Origin: Hydra vulgaris
Lineage: Eukaryota; Cnidaria; Hydrozoa; Anthoathecata; Hydridae
Direction of reading: 5' to 3'
DNA length: 64,000 nt
Assembly (NCBI RefSeq): GCF_038396675.1
Contig: NC_088922.1
Coordinates: 65,437,001 to 65,501,000 of the forward strand
In this document: one piece after another, positions 1-13,341 of the stretch
Numbering within the stretch: the stretch's first letter is position 1
Layout: every line of letters begins with the position of its first letter
Translations under genes and position numbers: made by a program
Notes under the pieces: model-generated
The model's database searches: none
The model's input: the letters and a program-made list of their open reading frames with translations, nothing else
Told to the model about the DNA's origin: nothing

Positions 1-930
1 GTGGACTATCTTTTTTTATGCAAAATGATACCTATCTGTCATTTGAAATTTCTAGGATTTCTTTTTTGTTGCTGTATTTTGCCTGACTATCATTATTCGA
101 TTATTAAGTCTACCAATGGAAAAGTTAATTCAATATTAGCGAGGGCAATCAAACAAATTAAGCTTTTTTAAAATCATTTGAGAGAGTTAAAAAAAGAATG
201 ATAGGAGTACTGAAAAAATGCAGGAATTACAATTTTAAAAGGATCAAATTATGACTGCTAAGTGGAGTGACCGTGAATGTACCTTTGATTAATTATTGAC
301 ACTAAATTTCGTAGCTATACATCCGAAACCTATTGAAAAACAAAAAGTATCATATTATTTAAGAGTATTTAGTGAAAATAATTTTTTTAATGATACTGCA
401 TTTTATTTTCAGTTATATGGAGACTTTACAAAAACTATGGACCGTGGTGCATTGAATATACCTCACGATTGTTGTGTGCAGAGGCTATTTTCTTTGAAAT
501 TGAGCAAAATAAAATATGCAGAAATTGATTGTGTAATACTTTTATGATGATATCTTTTATGATGATGATATCTATTTGTAACTTTAACATGTTAAAGAAA
601 ATGGTACTATCTTATGAAACTTATTTTTTAAAAATTGTTTGCTTTTTTCACTAAAGCCCAATAAGGAACATGCAAAGGAAGAAGAAGGTTTTGAAGTTAT
701 CTGAATAGAATTGAAAAAATAATTATGTACTTTATTTATAATAATTTCCAGATAATTTTAACATTGCTTTCTTTTTCTCCTTTGCATTATTTTAAAGTTT
801 GTTCATTCTTTTGTGGTTTAGATTTTAAATAATTACAACTCATTTATTATTTTGAAAAAATATTGTTTTTTCAAAATGTTCTATATAAATTTGATATTTG
901 ATAAACACTGAAATAGACAATGTGTATTTT
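1..930. other. AT-rich DNA without recognisable gene
   Basis: I find no conserved protein or known repeat here. The only open frame of note (296-547, 83 codons) has no recognisable motif and looks like a chance frame in AT-rich DNA. A run of T at 928-944 is the reverse complement of the poly-A tail of the LINE remnant that follows. Confidence 0.5.
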
Positions 931-934
931 TTTT

Positions 935-3060
935 TTTTTTTTTTGTATATTTATTTGCCTTCAATAAAAAAAAAATTACAACCACAGAATAGCTTTATAA
1001 CAAATATAATCGGCAGGACCAGAAGATCAAACGATCTTATCACGAAGTCCTTTACAATATAAAATATAATAGTAATAACAATAAAATCAAATTAACCAAT
1101 AAAAATAAATCAACATAAACCATATATAAGTGTGGATTTAAAATATAAATAAACTGGATAAAATATATGAAACAAAAACATTAAAAACAAGAAAAAATAT
1201 TTTCTGCCGCAAAGATACCTTCTTTTAATTTTGTTTGAAAGAAGTTAAAGTTTCACATTTCAAATACAAATCAAAGTTTGGCAAAACTGTTTTATTCCAT
1301 AAATAAGGAACGCGATAAGAAATAAATAGTTGTTCAAATTAAGTTTGGCAGAAAGGTTCTTGTAGATTTTTTCCATTGGGAAGATTGTATTTGTTTATGA
1401 GTTTTACATTATATAGGTTTATAAATACATCAGGAGATAAATGAATTTTACATTTAAATATGAAACATAAAATATTATAAACATTTTGTTCGTACGCATT
1501 TAAGGCTTTCATTTCTCTCAGAAGTGGTTTTGAATTTGAAAAACGATTTACAAAATTAATTAAGCGAGCTGCGTGTTTCTGATGCTGATAAAAAGATATA
1601 AGTTTAGTTTTGTGGACGCTTCCACATACAATATTTGCATCATTTAAATGGCAGTGGATAAATGAATAATATAGTTGTCTTAACTGTTGTTTATTTAACA
1701 TATGTTGAACTTTATATATAATTCCAATACTTTTAACAACTTTCATGGAGATGTTACCGATTTGTTGTTTCCTGGATAAGTTTTCGTCTACAAGAAATCC
1801 GAGAAGTTTTGTAACTTTTTCCCTTTTTAGTATTGCATTATCAATAAAGAGGTTGGGCATCGTATTTGGTAAACATTTTTTTCTGGATATTGGTTAAAAA
1901 AGTTTTCTATGGATCCCTGTGGGACATCACAAGTTACATTCATTAATAAAGGCAAAGGAGAGTCTTGGATATTAGCGAACTGCTTACGATTACGAAGATA
2001 GCTTTCGAACCAGCTTAGGAATTTATCTTTAATGCCATAGAGTTCTAATTTATTTTATAGATTTTTTTAGACAAATCGATGAATACTCCTAGGGTATAAT
2101 GAGAATTTTAAAAGAATCAGAAATGCTACGTGTTAGTTGGAGTACGGCGTGTTCAGTAGAATTGTTTCTCTGGAAGTCATATTGATTATTATATAAAAGT
2201 TTAGTATCAACAAAATAATCGTAGACTCTGTTATACATTACTCTTTCTAGTATTTTAGAGAAAACTAGAAGAACTGAAATAGGACAATAATTTGTAATGT
2301 AGCAATGGTCACCTGATTTAAAAATAGGAGTTATTTTTGTTACTTATAGAGAGTCTGGAAAAGATCCTTGAGCAAATTTTAACGAGCATATCAAACTTTA
2401 CAAATTTTAACGAGCATATCTTTCAAAACGTCTAAGGAGTCTATTACAACATTTCCATCAATGCAATCAGCCCCAATTTTCTTATTTCGTTTTAATGATT
2501 TAAATGCTGCTTCAATCGTCGTATGTTAGGTTTGAAAAATTTAAAGTTGAATTAGGTGATGTTATAAACTCATCGATTGATTTGCCATTAAGATCAGGAA
2601 TTTTATTTGATAAGCTTGTTCTGATTGAAGAAAAAAATGTGTTAAATTCAAAAGTAATTTTATTAGGGTCATTAAACAATTTATTTTTAATTTTTATTGC
2701 ATTTGGTATTGATATTGTACTTTTCTTATTTTTTTTTCGCGATCTTTTTCATTAGTTGCCAAATACGTTTTGAACTATGTTTGTGCTTTGCAAACTTGAC
2801 GGAGTAGTGCTTTCTTTTCGGATTTTTGTGGAGTTTATCGAAGTTATTTTTATAAGTTAAGTAGTTACTTTTATGATTGACTGATTTATATTTTAGATAT
2901 TTAATATACCGTTTTTGTTTCACTTTCGAAGATTTTTCAAGTTCTTTAGTTATCCAACGACATGATATGTCCTTGGCGTTAAGGATTATTTCATGAATAG
3001 TGAAGCTTTTGTCATAGCTGGATTTAAACGTTTTAAAAAAAATCGTAGATCAAAAAAACG
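935..3060 (-). mobile_element. 3' remnant of a CR1/L2-type LINE (linker, reverse transcriptase, poly-A end)
   Basis: This is a decayed non-LTR retrotransposon on the minus strand. The clearest piece (1339-1860) aligns by eye with the C-terminal third of the better-preserved LINE ORF2 at 32,051-35,134. Both read LFIDNAxLKRE, then LGxxxDENLS/T, then a FIHC/LIHC block followed by a run ending NRFSNS/DRFSHT. Further upstream on the minus strand are broken pieces of the reverse transcriptase (1,860-2,500) and the basic linker between endonuclease and reverse transcriptase (2726-2923, a KRIWQLMKKI block matching KKTWHIIKEVI of the other copy). The 3' end at about 935 carries a poly-A run, and the tail preceding it (GGCAAATA then A-run) matches the 3' end of the 35.6-kb copy. 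Stops and frameshifts are frequent, so this copy is dead and 5'-truncated. Confidence 0.8.
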
Positions 3061-4435
3061 AATTCGCGACGGGAAGGCCTGTAGTAAGTATCGCCATGTT
3101 AGAAACTATTTAGTTTCTATCGTGTTATTTTTATGATAAATTTAAGCAATGAACTATTGTTCCTTACATAGTGCACAAGTTTTAATTACAAAAAGGAAAA
3201 AAATATATTTAAAAGATCTTATATTAAATTGGGGCAAAAAGATTTTTTCTTTTTCTGCTTTCATATACGACTATCAATGGGAAAATGTTAGAATTCTAAT
3301 TATTTTAATTACAACTTGTTTGTACTAAACTCATAATTAAAATTACTAAAGAAAAATTACAAAAAAAAAAAACTATTAACAAAAATCACTTAAAAGAACA
3401 CTTTTTTAAGATTCTAAAATAAAAATCTAAAATTATAATTTATTGTCAAAAATATTGTTAAAATCTTAAACATGGCTTCAAACCAAGTTTTGAAATGGGT
3501 TTACTCGTATTAATCTTAAAAGAAAGGAACTAAAGCGAGAATAGGCTGAGGGATAGTGCATAAATTATGCAACGCAAAATATATTTTAAAAACAGAAGTA
3601 GGTTTTAAGCTTTTTAACGCGGCGATTTTCATTAAACTTAATGGGCTATCAAGATATTTTATTTAAAATAAGACTCTGCGAGGGAAAACTTTTGATCTTT
3701 TTTGTTTCACTTATTGTAAAAATTTGTGTTACGTAATTTATGGACGATCCCTAAACGATTTTTTCCAATAAGTCGGAAAAAGGCGAACGAATTCGTGAAT
3801 TCTCGAAAAATAACTACAAAAAAATTAATTATTCTCTTTTAGTGGTATTTAGTTTCAATATAATTTGATTATTTTCTAGCAATAGCTTTTTTTTTATTTT
3901 TAGGGATGTACCGGAATTTTGTTCCGGCGGATTTTGTGACTTTTAGGTCATTCTGGTTCCGGCCGAAATAACCCAAAAGTCACAAATTTCGGCCAGAATG
4001 CCGGAATTAATTTTTTACCTTTTTTTTAAGACACAAGACACAGACTGTGTATATTAAATTAAAAAATCATTACCTTTAAGGACAATGAAGAACTTTAGGT
4101 AAACCTAGGTAAAAAATACAAAATTCTTATTCAAACACAACGTAACTTTATTCGCAGTAATCAATTATGTAAGGATTTCTAGAAGTTTAGCAATATTGTG
4201 GAGCAAAAAGAGTTGCTATTCAGTGTTGGGCAACAAACTTGCTCTTTTTTCATCAAACATGTTACCCACTTCTGAGAATAATCTCATTTTAAATGTTACT
4301 TAAATTTTAAATAATTTAAAAGTGTATGATGCCTAATACAAGAAATATTTCAATTTTAACCAAAATGGAAAAACAAAATGCATAATATTTTTTATCTAAA
4401 ATTTATTACTAAAATTTTAGATATATATTTTTTCT
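3061..4435. other. Gene-free AT-rich stretch with one possible hAT-type end
   Basis: No coding region is visible. The GC-rich patch at 3903-4010 holds two inverted copies of a CCGGAATT/TTCCGG-rich motif, with AGGGATGTACCGG at one edge. That resembles the terminal sequence of some hAT elements, but no partner end or transposase is seen, so the assignment is weak. Confidence 0.35.
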
Positions 4436-4518
4436 TATTCACGTCCTCATGGCTGAGAAGGCCACTACAGATAAGGAGGCTACTTAATAGTGGTTATAAC
4501 CCTCTCTCAACTCTATAA
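4436..4518 (-). repeat. SINE A fragment (3' part, tRNA head missing)
   Basis: The block CTCATGGCTGAGAAGGCCAC followed by a GGAGGCTAC and GTGGTTATAAC stretch recurs at 8970-9167, 11725-11848 and 40735-40960. Only the 3' half is present here. The sequence downstream (about 4520-4600, GCTGTACCCC and GGGATACAGC) is not part of the other copies. Confidence 0.7.
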
Positions 4519-6021
4519 GGGCCTGTCGCTGTACCCCATTCAGATCCTGATTGGGATACAGCGCCAGTACCCCCTAATTGAGGTACATGCATATATTCCA
4601 GTGGGCATTGAACGTCTTAAACGTTCGACGGACGTCTAATGTTCTATGGACGTCTAATACCCACATAAAAATTTTACTGGCTTATTTTCTTAAATAAAAG
4701 CATAATTATTTCTTTATTATCTTAATATAAAAACAATAATCTTTGAAAATTTGGTAATAAAAACTCCTTTATCATCATGTTAAGTCAGGGGATATGCCAG
4801 GTATGAAATACGGGTTGTAATTAATGAAGAAGCATGAAAAACGGGAAAAAAACTTATAACAGGCCATAATAGTTAAAGGGATGTCGAAAAAAAAAGCAAG
4901 ATAGAAAAACAAGGAAGTGGAAACCCAATATAATGGAGTCTAAATGATAAAGGGGTCTAAAAGATGGAATGAATAAGTAAAACGTGGAATGGATAAGTAA
5001 GACGTAGGGTATGAAAGATTAAATTTTAAAAAATGGAGGAAATTTTTATTTTCTACAAAACTAAAAAACTTTAAAAGCATTTTAACAGCCATTACTGTAC
5101 AACTGCATGAAAATTTGTTTAACCTAATTTTGGATGTTCAACTAGTTATCCAGTTTATATAATTGTTTCTTATTACCACCAAAAACGTTTTTTACAACAT
5201 CAGTAAACTTCCAGTATGTAAATTACCAAATTTTACAACTTAATTATTATCGATCGTCTTCATTACAAATGGATCTTATAATGTTTGATTTTTCCATTTG
5301 CAGATTTACCAGAAACCCACCTAAAAAGATAATATAAATTATTAAAAAAAAAACTTAAAAAAAAACTAAATAGACAGTCTGTAGCAATAAATCTAAAGAA
5401 AAGTTAAAACTAATTTTTAAAAAATTTATAGTAAAAATAAAATATTCAAAATAAATACAAAATACAATATAAATAAAAACATTCATTACATTAAAATTTA
5501 AAACTACCAAAATCCAATATCAATAAAACTTTGAAACGATATTTATCAAACTAAATAAGAACGAAGTAGAAAATTGATTTACAAGTTTATTTACAAATTC
5601 TTTAAATATTCAAAAATGTTGCTTTCATACTCGTACGCTTTTTTTTTTTCGACATCTTCACTTCTAACAAGGCTGCAAGCAACTGCTATTAGAGTTGGAA
5701 GTTACTCTTAAACTTTGTAGCTTAGCTTTGGTGCCGAATTACGGAGTAAAAAGTAGAAAAACTGCGTATGCTTAAATGCCGAAGTACGGAAAAAAAAGAT
5801 GAGAAAGACTCAGGAGAGAAATAGTTTTGCTCTGCTTGTAATGTACTGTAAAGTCAATTACAATACTGTAAACTGTATTGACTGTAAAGTTAAATATGGA
5901 ACATTTTCAGATGTTCCGCACAAAAAAAAAGTTGTTGATGTTGAGATGCGCAAATAATGATTTTGAAATCTTTTTTTACCATAATTACCATGATATGTAA
6001 CAAACAAGACAAAAAAACAAC
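4519..6021. other. Intergenic AT-rich DNA with a dispersed repeat piece
   Basis: No gene is recognised. Bases 5641-5705 (GGCTGCAAGCAAC core) recur in the same orientation at about 22,455-22,530, so this is a dispersed repeat of unknown class. Confidence 0.45.
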
Positions 6022-6640
6022 AACGCCCCTTCGAGTGTAATAAGCACGCGAGAGAGTACATTCAACAATATTTTATTACAAAGTAGTTAATGTTTCCAGA
6101 TGCGATTCTGTATGTTTTATCTGTAATGACTTACTAAATGGTGTAGATATCATGTGATGAAGTTAATGCTAGAGTATGTTAAAATCAATATTTTTCAGCA
6201 AGTATATGATATAAATAGTCATTATAAAATTCAAAAAAACCTCATAAGTATGCCACCATAAACTAGATTTTGTTATGAAATGTACATGCTTTGTTGAACG
6301 AGGTAATGTTGAAAATAAAGAATTCTTAATAAGATTCATGCATACATGTATTCCTCACGATCATATTATTGGCATTTAAGAGCACATCTTATAAATATTT
6401 TTGGATTTTGTTGTTTTCAATGCAAATTAATCAGATTTTATGAAAATATTGCTGAAAAATATTGATTTTAACATACTCTAGCATTAACTTCATCACATGA
6501 TATCTACACCATATCTACTCCATTTAGTAAGTCATTACAGATAAAACATACAGAATCGCATCTGGAAACATTAACTACTTTGTAATAAAATATTGTTGAA
6601 TGTACTCTTGCGTGCTTAGTACACTGGAAGGGGCGTTTAT
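6022..6640. mobile_element. Foldback/MITE-like element with ~180-bp inverted arms
   Basis: The left arm (about 6022-6200) begins AACGCCCCTTC. It is repeated in inverse orientation at about 6449-6640, ending GAAGGGGCGTT. The arms are near-identical over about 180 bp, including the block TTAACTTCATCACATGAT and the segment around CAGATGCGATTC, except for a short insertion in the right arm. The spacer is about 245 bp and has no gene. I see no convincing target-site duplication. The layout fits a non-autonomous foldback DNA transposon. Confidence 0.75.
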
Positions 6641-7265
6641 TATTTATTGGAAAATTCTCCCTCCTTTCCTGTTTATTAATTTTTACTTGTTATCGACAAA
6701 AAAAATATATTAATAAAGTTAAAAAAAAATCAGTTTAAATCTAGATTTGTCAAAAATTTAAAATCTAGATACAAAAATTTAATTTATTTTAGCTTTTGCT
6801 TTATTACTCAACATGGGATTGAAGTCTGTTTTACTTAAAACCTTTGTGAACTAAATTTAAAACTAAAGAAAAACTAAAAACGTTCAGATGACCCATTAAT
6901 ATCTTAGATGCTACCAATAAACATCTATTTAGTTTCAGGTAAAGATATTGTACAAGGATTATTAAATTTTCTGTTATAACCATTGAAACCTTCCACAGAA
7001 GGAACCTGTCACAGAAGGAATCAATCTATATATAAGATATTTATAGATAGTACATAAGATATTATTGCCCCCTTCTAAACGCTTTTATTTTTTTTTTAAT
7101 TTCCAATTTAGTTTATTAAGGTCATTCCTTTTCAATCCTGCCCATATACAGCTTTTTAACAGCTGTTAAAAAATGCGCATTTGACCACAAGCTGCACAAG
7201 AATTCAATCTTTTAATACTTGTTCGGTAAAAAAAATTCTCACCAACCCATTTATTAATTAATCCA
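6641..7265. other. Gene-free AT-rich stretch
   Basis: No coding signature is seen. A short direct repeat (CACAGAAGGAA twice near 6996-7020) is the only local structure. Confidence 0.4.
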
Positions 7266-8634
7266 TTACACTATCCTTGAAATAGCTTTATTCTCTTTGC
7301 CTACAAAGCCATACATTACAATTTTGGCATTGAATGTATGAAAACCCTGCAGGGCATTTTTTGCATCACTGTCTTTTCTCAGTTTATGCTGATAGTTTAC
7401 TCTGGCTTGACTTACGTCTTGAGTTGAGTTGGTTTGGATTACAGATCTATTAGCCTTTGGTGATATTTTAGTTTCAAGAGACGGACTGCCAACCTTACAT
7501 TTCTTTGTCTTTATTAGACTTGTTGCCACCTCTGCTTGAAACTTTTTCGGGGACATACGCTTTACCTATGGGTTTATTAATTTCAAATCTCTACAATTAA
7601 AAGCCATGCATTACTAGTATGATCACTATTGTATGCACCCAAATGTATATATACCAATGAGTACACTTAAGATTAGCTATGTAAAACAAGCTTATCATAT
7701 CAAGCTTATTCCACAATTCCACCCATATAGGGTTAATTAACATATATATACTTTTTATACTTTCGGTCATAGTGTTTAACAGTTTGCACCAGTTCAATTT
7801 CAACATATCTCTACGTAAATGTGTTTCACATAGTAATAGACAATTGTTCAAACAGTTTGCATGAATGGTGCCTACAAACCAAATTGCTCACTCTTTGAGT
7901 ACATCCAATAGAGTTAACGATGTGAAAAATATAATATATCTGATAATACTTTAAAGTTATGACCGGATAGTAAGCTGGATGACATTTTGAGGATTACAGA
8001 TGCACTGACTCCATATGTTGATGCCTACTCAATTCAGTTTCTTTATACTAGTAAACATTAAAATCATAAAGAAATCCACTAGATCCACTTCTACCTCTAT
8101 GTGTGAATCCCCACTTGATTTTTTGGTATATATTGTTTAAATTAAGACCTTTTTTTAAAAGCCACCATAGCTTATGCATGTTTTCAATATGATCTAATTG
8201 ATGGCATCTTAACAAGCTCCATCCTTAAATAAATACCAATGAACTTTTATTCTCTTTTGGTGTTAGATTAGTACTTGAACCAGTAGATTGAGTACTGTAT
8301 AAGTTGCTTTGCTCTGTAACTATTTTAAGAGGCTAATCCGTGACAAACATTTTGAAGTACTGGTAAAGAGTAGTATAACCAACATGTCAACTTTTTTCTG
8401 AAGTCATTTTACTGTTTTGTTCTTATTTACAATATTAGACAAAGGTTGGTCATCATCACTACTATCATTATCATAAACAATATTCTCCCCTTCACAATTA
8501 ACATAATGTTGCTGGACAGGTCCTGCATCACAAAAATCAACATTATCTACAGCCTTATTGATTTTTAGGCTCATAATTTGAATCAGAGTCATTAAAGTCT
8601 TTAAAGTCACTCTGCCCATCAAGAATTTAAGCAA
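7266..8634 (-). pseudogene. piggyBac-like (PGBD) transposase, heavily decayed
   Basis: Minus-strand fragments follow piggyBac transposase order. The N-terminal piece (8404-8634) is an acidic stretch with DNDSSDDDQPLS. About 8,050-8,250 holds a piece with a WGF..RGRSGSSGFLYDF pattern, which matches the conserved KWGFK...SGY.YDF block of PGBD proteins. Bases 7597-7851 hold a degraded segment where the catalytic core would be. The C-terminal piece (7266-7556) starts MSPKKFQAEVATSLIK and has a PSLE block, as in the C-terminal region before the cysteine-rich domain. The frame is broken many times and no TTAA-flanked terminal repeats could be found, so this is a dead copy. The family call is by motif similarity only. 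Confidence 0.55.
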
Positions 8635-8969
8635 GAGACTTATATGTCCTAATTTTTGTTATCATACATCTGAAAATAATTATAAGTTCAAAAAAAGGTT
8701 AATTGGCATAAAATAACTGATTGTAGCGTATCTGCTACATACAGCCAAAGCAACCTATTTTATATATCTAAAACTTAAAAAACCAAAACAAACACTTCCA
8801 AAAACCTCTTTAACCTTTTTTATATTAACAAAATTCATTTCATATCTTAACTATTATACAAATAACTTTTTTATATAAAATTAATTTGGAGCACATTACA
8901 GACAATGCCGCAATTTGTTAAAAGTAAGGATGGAGTGTTGTTGTTTGCCTTGATAACATAAATTAAATT

Positions 8970-9167
8970 TTTTTTTTAATATGTATAATTCACCTCCCCA
9001 AGGCTGAGAAGGCCACTACAGATGAGGAGGCTACTGGTGGTTATAACCATCTCTCAACTCTATAACTCTGAAACACGAACCTTGATGAACAAGGCCGCTA
9101 TGGTGGGAATCGCAAATCGGAACCTCTCACTTATGAAGCGAACGCTCTACCACTACGCCACTACCGC
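8970..9167 (-). repeat. SINE A, tRNA-derived, full length
   Basis: Read on the minus strand it starts GCGGTAGTGGCGTAGTGG, a tRNA-like head with an A-box-like GTGGTAGAGCG and a weak B box. The conserved GTTTCAGAGTTATAGAGTTG and GGCCTTCTCAGCC body follows, then an A-rich tail. The head resembles a tRNA gene, but the body and dispersed copies mark it as a SINE. Confidence 0.8.
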
Positions 9168-9514
9168 AAATAATATTCAAATTACATACATAATGTAAGT
9201 AAGTTGAAATAAAGACTTTTGTCTTCTGCCTGCTCCGGTCATATCTTAACTCAAAATATTTTGTAAATAACTTATTATGAAAATGACAAAATAAATTAAA
9301 AAAAAAAAAAAACAATACTTAAATGCAAGGCTAGTAAAAACTTTGTAGCAGATCTGCTATACAGGGCTTAAAAAAATAATGAAAAAAGTGAGAAAGAAGA
9401 AAATTTTTTTGTGATGAAGAATAAACACTAAGTTTTTGTAAGATATATTTTATACATAATAAAAAATCATCACTCATTAGAAAGCAATACAAATGTATTA
9501 ATTTTATGCATCAT

Positions 9515-9690
9515 TCAATTAGTTAATACCACGGTAATTATTTTAATCACCGTAATACACTGTAATTATTAATCTAAATCACAGCAATTCCCCTGTAATT
9601 AATAATCTAATTTACCATAATACGACTGTAATTAATAATCTTAATTACTGTAATACACCTTAATACCACAGTAATTATTAATCTAAATCG
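9515..9690. repeat. Degenerate tandem array of GTAATTAATAATCT-like units
   Basis: About five imperfect units of roughly 30-40 bp alternate CTGTAATTATTAATCTAAAT with CGTAATAC. Copies differ at several positions. No gene is seen from 9168 to 10,107 outside this array. Confidence 0.6.
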
Positions 9691-10387
9691 CCCTTTATGA
9701 ATTTCAATTTTTGATAATAAAAATATTTATTAGTAGCATTTCTCAAATGTTAAAAAACTGATGTTTATAATTTTAAATATTTCTTAATTGATATAATTTA
9801 GAAACATGCAACATATTTTAAACACTTCCACACACAAAAATATGCATACATAAACATTTTATTATATACCTCCTGATTATTTTTATTTACCTCCTGACAT
9901 TATTTTTATGCTATTTTGCCATAGAATAGCATATAAATTATTTTTTTTTAAACTGAACACTAAAACAAGTGTTTAGTCAAAAAAAATAATAATTTAAAAA
10001 AATAGTTCTTAAAAAATATATAGCACAAAAATTTGTAATAATACATACAAGCCTTACAAAAACACATTAAAAAATGAATATATATAGTATAAATGAATAT
10101 TTTAATTCAATAGTTAAATTAAGCGATTGCAAAATGCAAAATCTGGAAAAATATCTAATCTTCAAAATTTTAGTTTATGCAAAACCGTGTTCTTTGTTTT
10201 TAAGGGACGAATCAACTTAAATTTGTCAGCGAAAAAGTTATAAAAAATAAAACAATAAACTTACGACTGCAAAAGTAATAACACTCTAGTAACTAACTGC
10301 ATTATAACACTATAATAGTGTTATTACTTTTATAACGCACTTATAACTTTTATAATTCATTCTTTGTTTAAACAACATAAGTAATCA

Positions 10388-11503
10388 CAAATTTTAATTG
10401 AAGTTGAAAAGCATCTAGAAAAATAGAGTGGATATTCAAATAATATTTAAAACTTAAGGAACTTAAACAAATTTATAAAAACGTAATGGGGGGAGGGGGA
10501 GGGGGTTTGAATTAATAGTAGGAGGATATAAAAATTAATCTTTATAAATATGTTTATATAAAATGATATATACATATAAAGTCTCAAACACTAAAAAACT
10601 GTGCATACACCTATGGTGGAAAAAATGTTTGTGCTGCTATAAAATATAAAAATAATCTTTTTATTTAAACAGATCTTCAAAAGCGTTCCTGATTGAATTA
10701 TTTTTATTGCGGTGTTCCACTTCATTATCCAACTGTTAGTTGTCAACGGCTTCAAGGTTGTTGTTTTCAATATGGCTTTTAATGGCATGGCGAGATGTTA
10801 TGTAGCTCCATTTAAATCTTGTAAGATGTGGAATAAATTGGGTAGATGTTTCTGCATTACTTAAGAGTTTTCCTAATTCATCAATGAAAACAGCATCTTT
10901 TCTTAAATCATTATTGCCTCAACATAAATCACCTATTAAAATGTTGGATGAGCTAACGGCATTTAAATTAACTCAATTGTTTTTATCTTGATTTTCTATA
11001 GCACCTGTTTCCACACTTGAATCGTTTTCCTTGTCTGTCTAATGATTCTCATCGTGTTGATTTATACATAATTTTTCACCTTCACAATCAAATAATTCAT
11101 CTCCCTTATCTAACAGCTCTGTTTCACAAGTTTTGTATCTTGCTTTCGTTTCACTCCTATTGGAGGTGTAATTAGCCCCTGGAGATCTTTCAAGTTTCTT
11201 GGTTGTGTTTTTTGAGGGGTTTTGAGATATAAATTTTTTAATGGTAACAAGTAAAAATTATTAAAGGAAGGGGGGGGGGACGGGGGGTCTTAATAAGCTA
11301 AGGGTGGGTGGGAAAGATATCCAAAAATTAATAAACAGGTGGGGACGTTTATTAAGGACTCAAGAGTAATGCTAAACTTTTTATACAGTACGTTTTTATA
11401 AAGTTGTTTAAGTGATTTGTAAAAGTTCCTAAAGTTTTTAATAATATTTGAATATCCACTTTATTTTTTCTAGATCCTTTTCTACTTTAATTAAAGTTTG
11501 GAA
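10388..11503. mobile_element. Nested non-autonomous element with ~100-bp inverted ends
   Basis: The left arm (about 10,388-10,490) carries ATCTAGAAAAATAGAGTGG and TATTCAAATAATATTTAAAA, then TTATAAAAACGTA. It is matched in inverse orientation at about 11,400-11,503. Outer edges can be read as CAAATTTTAATT and CAAACTTTAATT, so it may be a P-type derivative too. Between the arms, minus-strand segments near 10,591-10,788 and 10,950-11,200 look formerly coding but match nothing I recognise. G-runs occur at 10,487-10,506 and 11,269-11,287. Confidence 0.55.
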
Positions 11504-11724
11504 TTACTAATCAAAGCCTATTCACTTTGCCAAACTCCTGTTAATTGATCAAAATTGCATTCTGGGATGTCCTGCCGGACCTCTTCCGCAACTAACAATA
11601 GTTGTTTATTAATTTAAAAAAAAACTAATAGTTTTTTTTAATTAATAAATTTTGTTGCTAAATATTTAAATAATTTTGATTCAAGATATATCAATTCTGT
11701 AACATTAAGACATTAACTTTGTTA

Positions 11725-11848
11725 AGGTTCGTGTTTCGGAGTTAGTAAGTTGAGAGTGGGTTATAACCACAAGTAGCCTCTTCATCTGTAGTGGCCTTCT
11801 CGGCCTTGGGTAGGTGAATTATAAAAAAATAAAAATAAAAAATAAAAA
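11725..11848 (+). repeat. SINE A fragment, 5'-truncated
   Basis: This plus-strand copy begins GGTTCGTGTTTCGGAGTTAG, runs through the GGCCTTCTCGGCC body and ends in an A-rich tail (TAAAAATAAAAAATAAAAAC). It lies downstream of the nested element, inside the P-like transposon. Confidence 0.75.
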
Positions 11849-13341
11849 CTTTTGAAATTGCAATTAGACTTATTCGATGGGTTTATGTTCTGTTTAAAAA
11901 TTTTATGAAATAAAAAATTCTTATAATAACAAAAAACATAATTTTTTTTAGAGTTATTAGCACATCTTACTACAAAAAAAAAAAAAAAAATTGAAAAATA
12001 GTATCATAATTATGAATAAGTGCAGTTTTTTTTGGATTTGACTTATTGCGCGGGTTGTCTCTGTTTTAAAATTTTATGATACAAAAAATTCTTGTAATAA
12101 CTAAAAACAGAACAATGTTTTTTTCCAAATAAAGCGCATGTTCTTCATGTTGATTGTTCAAAAACTGAAAATGATTCTCATGATTCTCATGATCAATAAA
12201 ATTTTTAATTTTATTGATGAGAATCATGGCCATTCTCTTAAAAGTTGTTTTCATTTCACAAATTAGTGACATAAAAGCTGATGGATTGTCAGCTGAATTA
12301 AGAAAGAGTACATCTGCACACCTATGACATAACTTAACCTTTTGAATAATTTCGGTTTCATAAATTCTACAATTAGTGATTGTTTGATTACAACACTTCA
12401 TAAAATCATTGAGATTGAAAGCTGTTTCAAAATTTGAATTTTTTTATACAGTTGCTATTGGATTTTCTGAGGATAAAAGTAATAAAGCGTTTCTATAGGC
12501 AGCTCAAAATTGTCTAACATTTGGACGGTCATTCAAACCACCTTTGCTTCAAATAAAGGAAAAGAAATTCTCAATGCAGTCCTGATTGAAACGAGAAGTA
12601 CAAACAAACCGAAAACCTTCAGAAAATAGCTCTCACCTTAAGGTTAGAACACTATTAGTTGTGACACTTAAACCTCAATGACATGATATACTTACTTGAC
12701 TTCTAACATTACAAAATTTCCATTTCTCAATCCAATGCTTTAACTCTTCCAACTGAGAAATACTGACTCCTTTTAAAGTTAGAGCACAACAAGTTGGTTT
12801 ATCTGCATATAATTTATATGAATTTAAATAAATTTCCATTATATCGAATAAAGTATCCATGGGTTAAACAATTCTTGCTGTTGGTAATAAACTTAAAAGA
12901 AGTAAATTTGTATTAGAGCAGCAATATAATGCAGAAGCAACCTGATAACTAAAAACTTGAGTCGCAAGTTTGACCTTCATAGATAAAAGGGGACCAGAGT
13001 ATAATTGTCTATCTGTTAGTTTTGGCGCTAGACTCACATAGCTTATTTTGTCTAAATTGTACAAAGACTGGATGTGTTGCCAAGTAACAATTTCACTACT
13101 AATGTCAATGTTTTGCCTTCGTAAATTGTTTTTGATACTTTTTACTAAATGTGGAGGATCGAAAATAACATGAATATTTTTATCATTGGAAGGATTAGGA
13201 AAGTATGGTAAATTTTTGGAAAACCCAAGAAAACAAAAGACAGTTATTTTAGTAGATCCTTGATCACAAACTACACATCTAATGTGTAAAGCAGTTTCTT
13301 GAACCTTAGAAATGATTTCATGTAGTAAAGAAGCCAAGTCA

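Noticed and set aside
296..547. 83-codon open frame
   Set aside because: No start context, motif or homologue-like composition; expected by chance in AT-rich DNA.
9105..9167. tRNA gene candidates (also near 13,343, 27,640, 40,900 and 61,340)
   Set aside because: Each tRNA-like head continues into a conserved SINE body and A-rich tail, and acceptor stems do not close well. They are SINEs.
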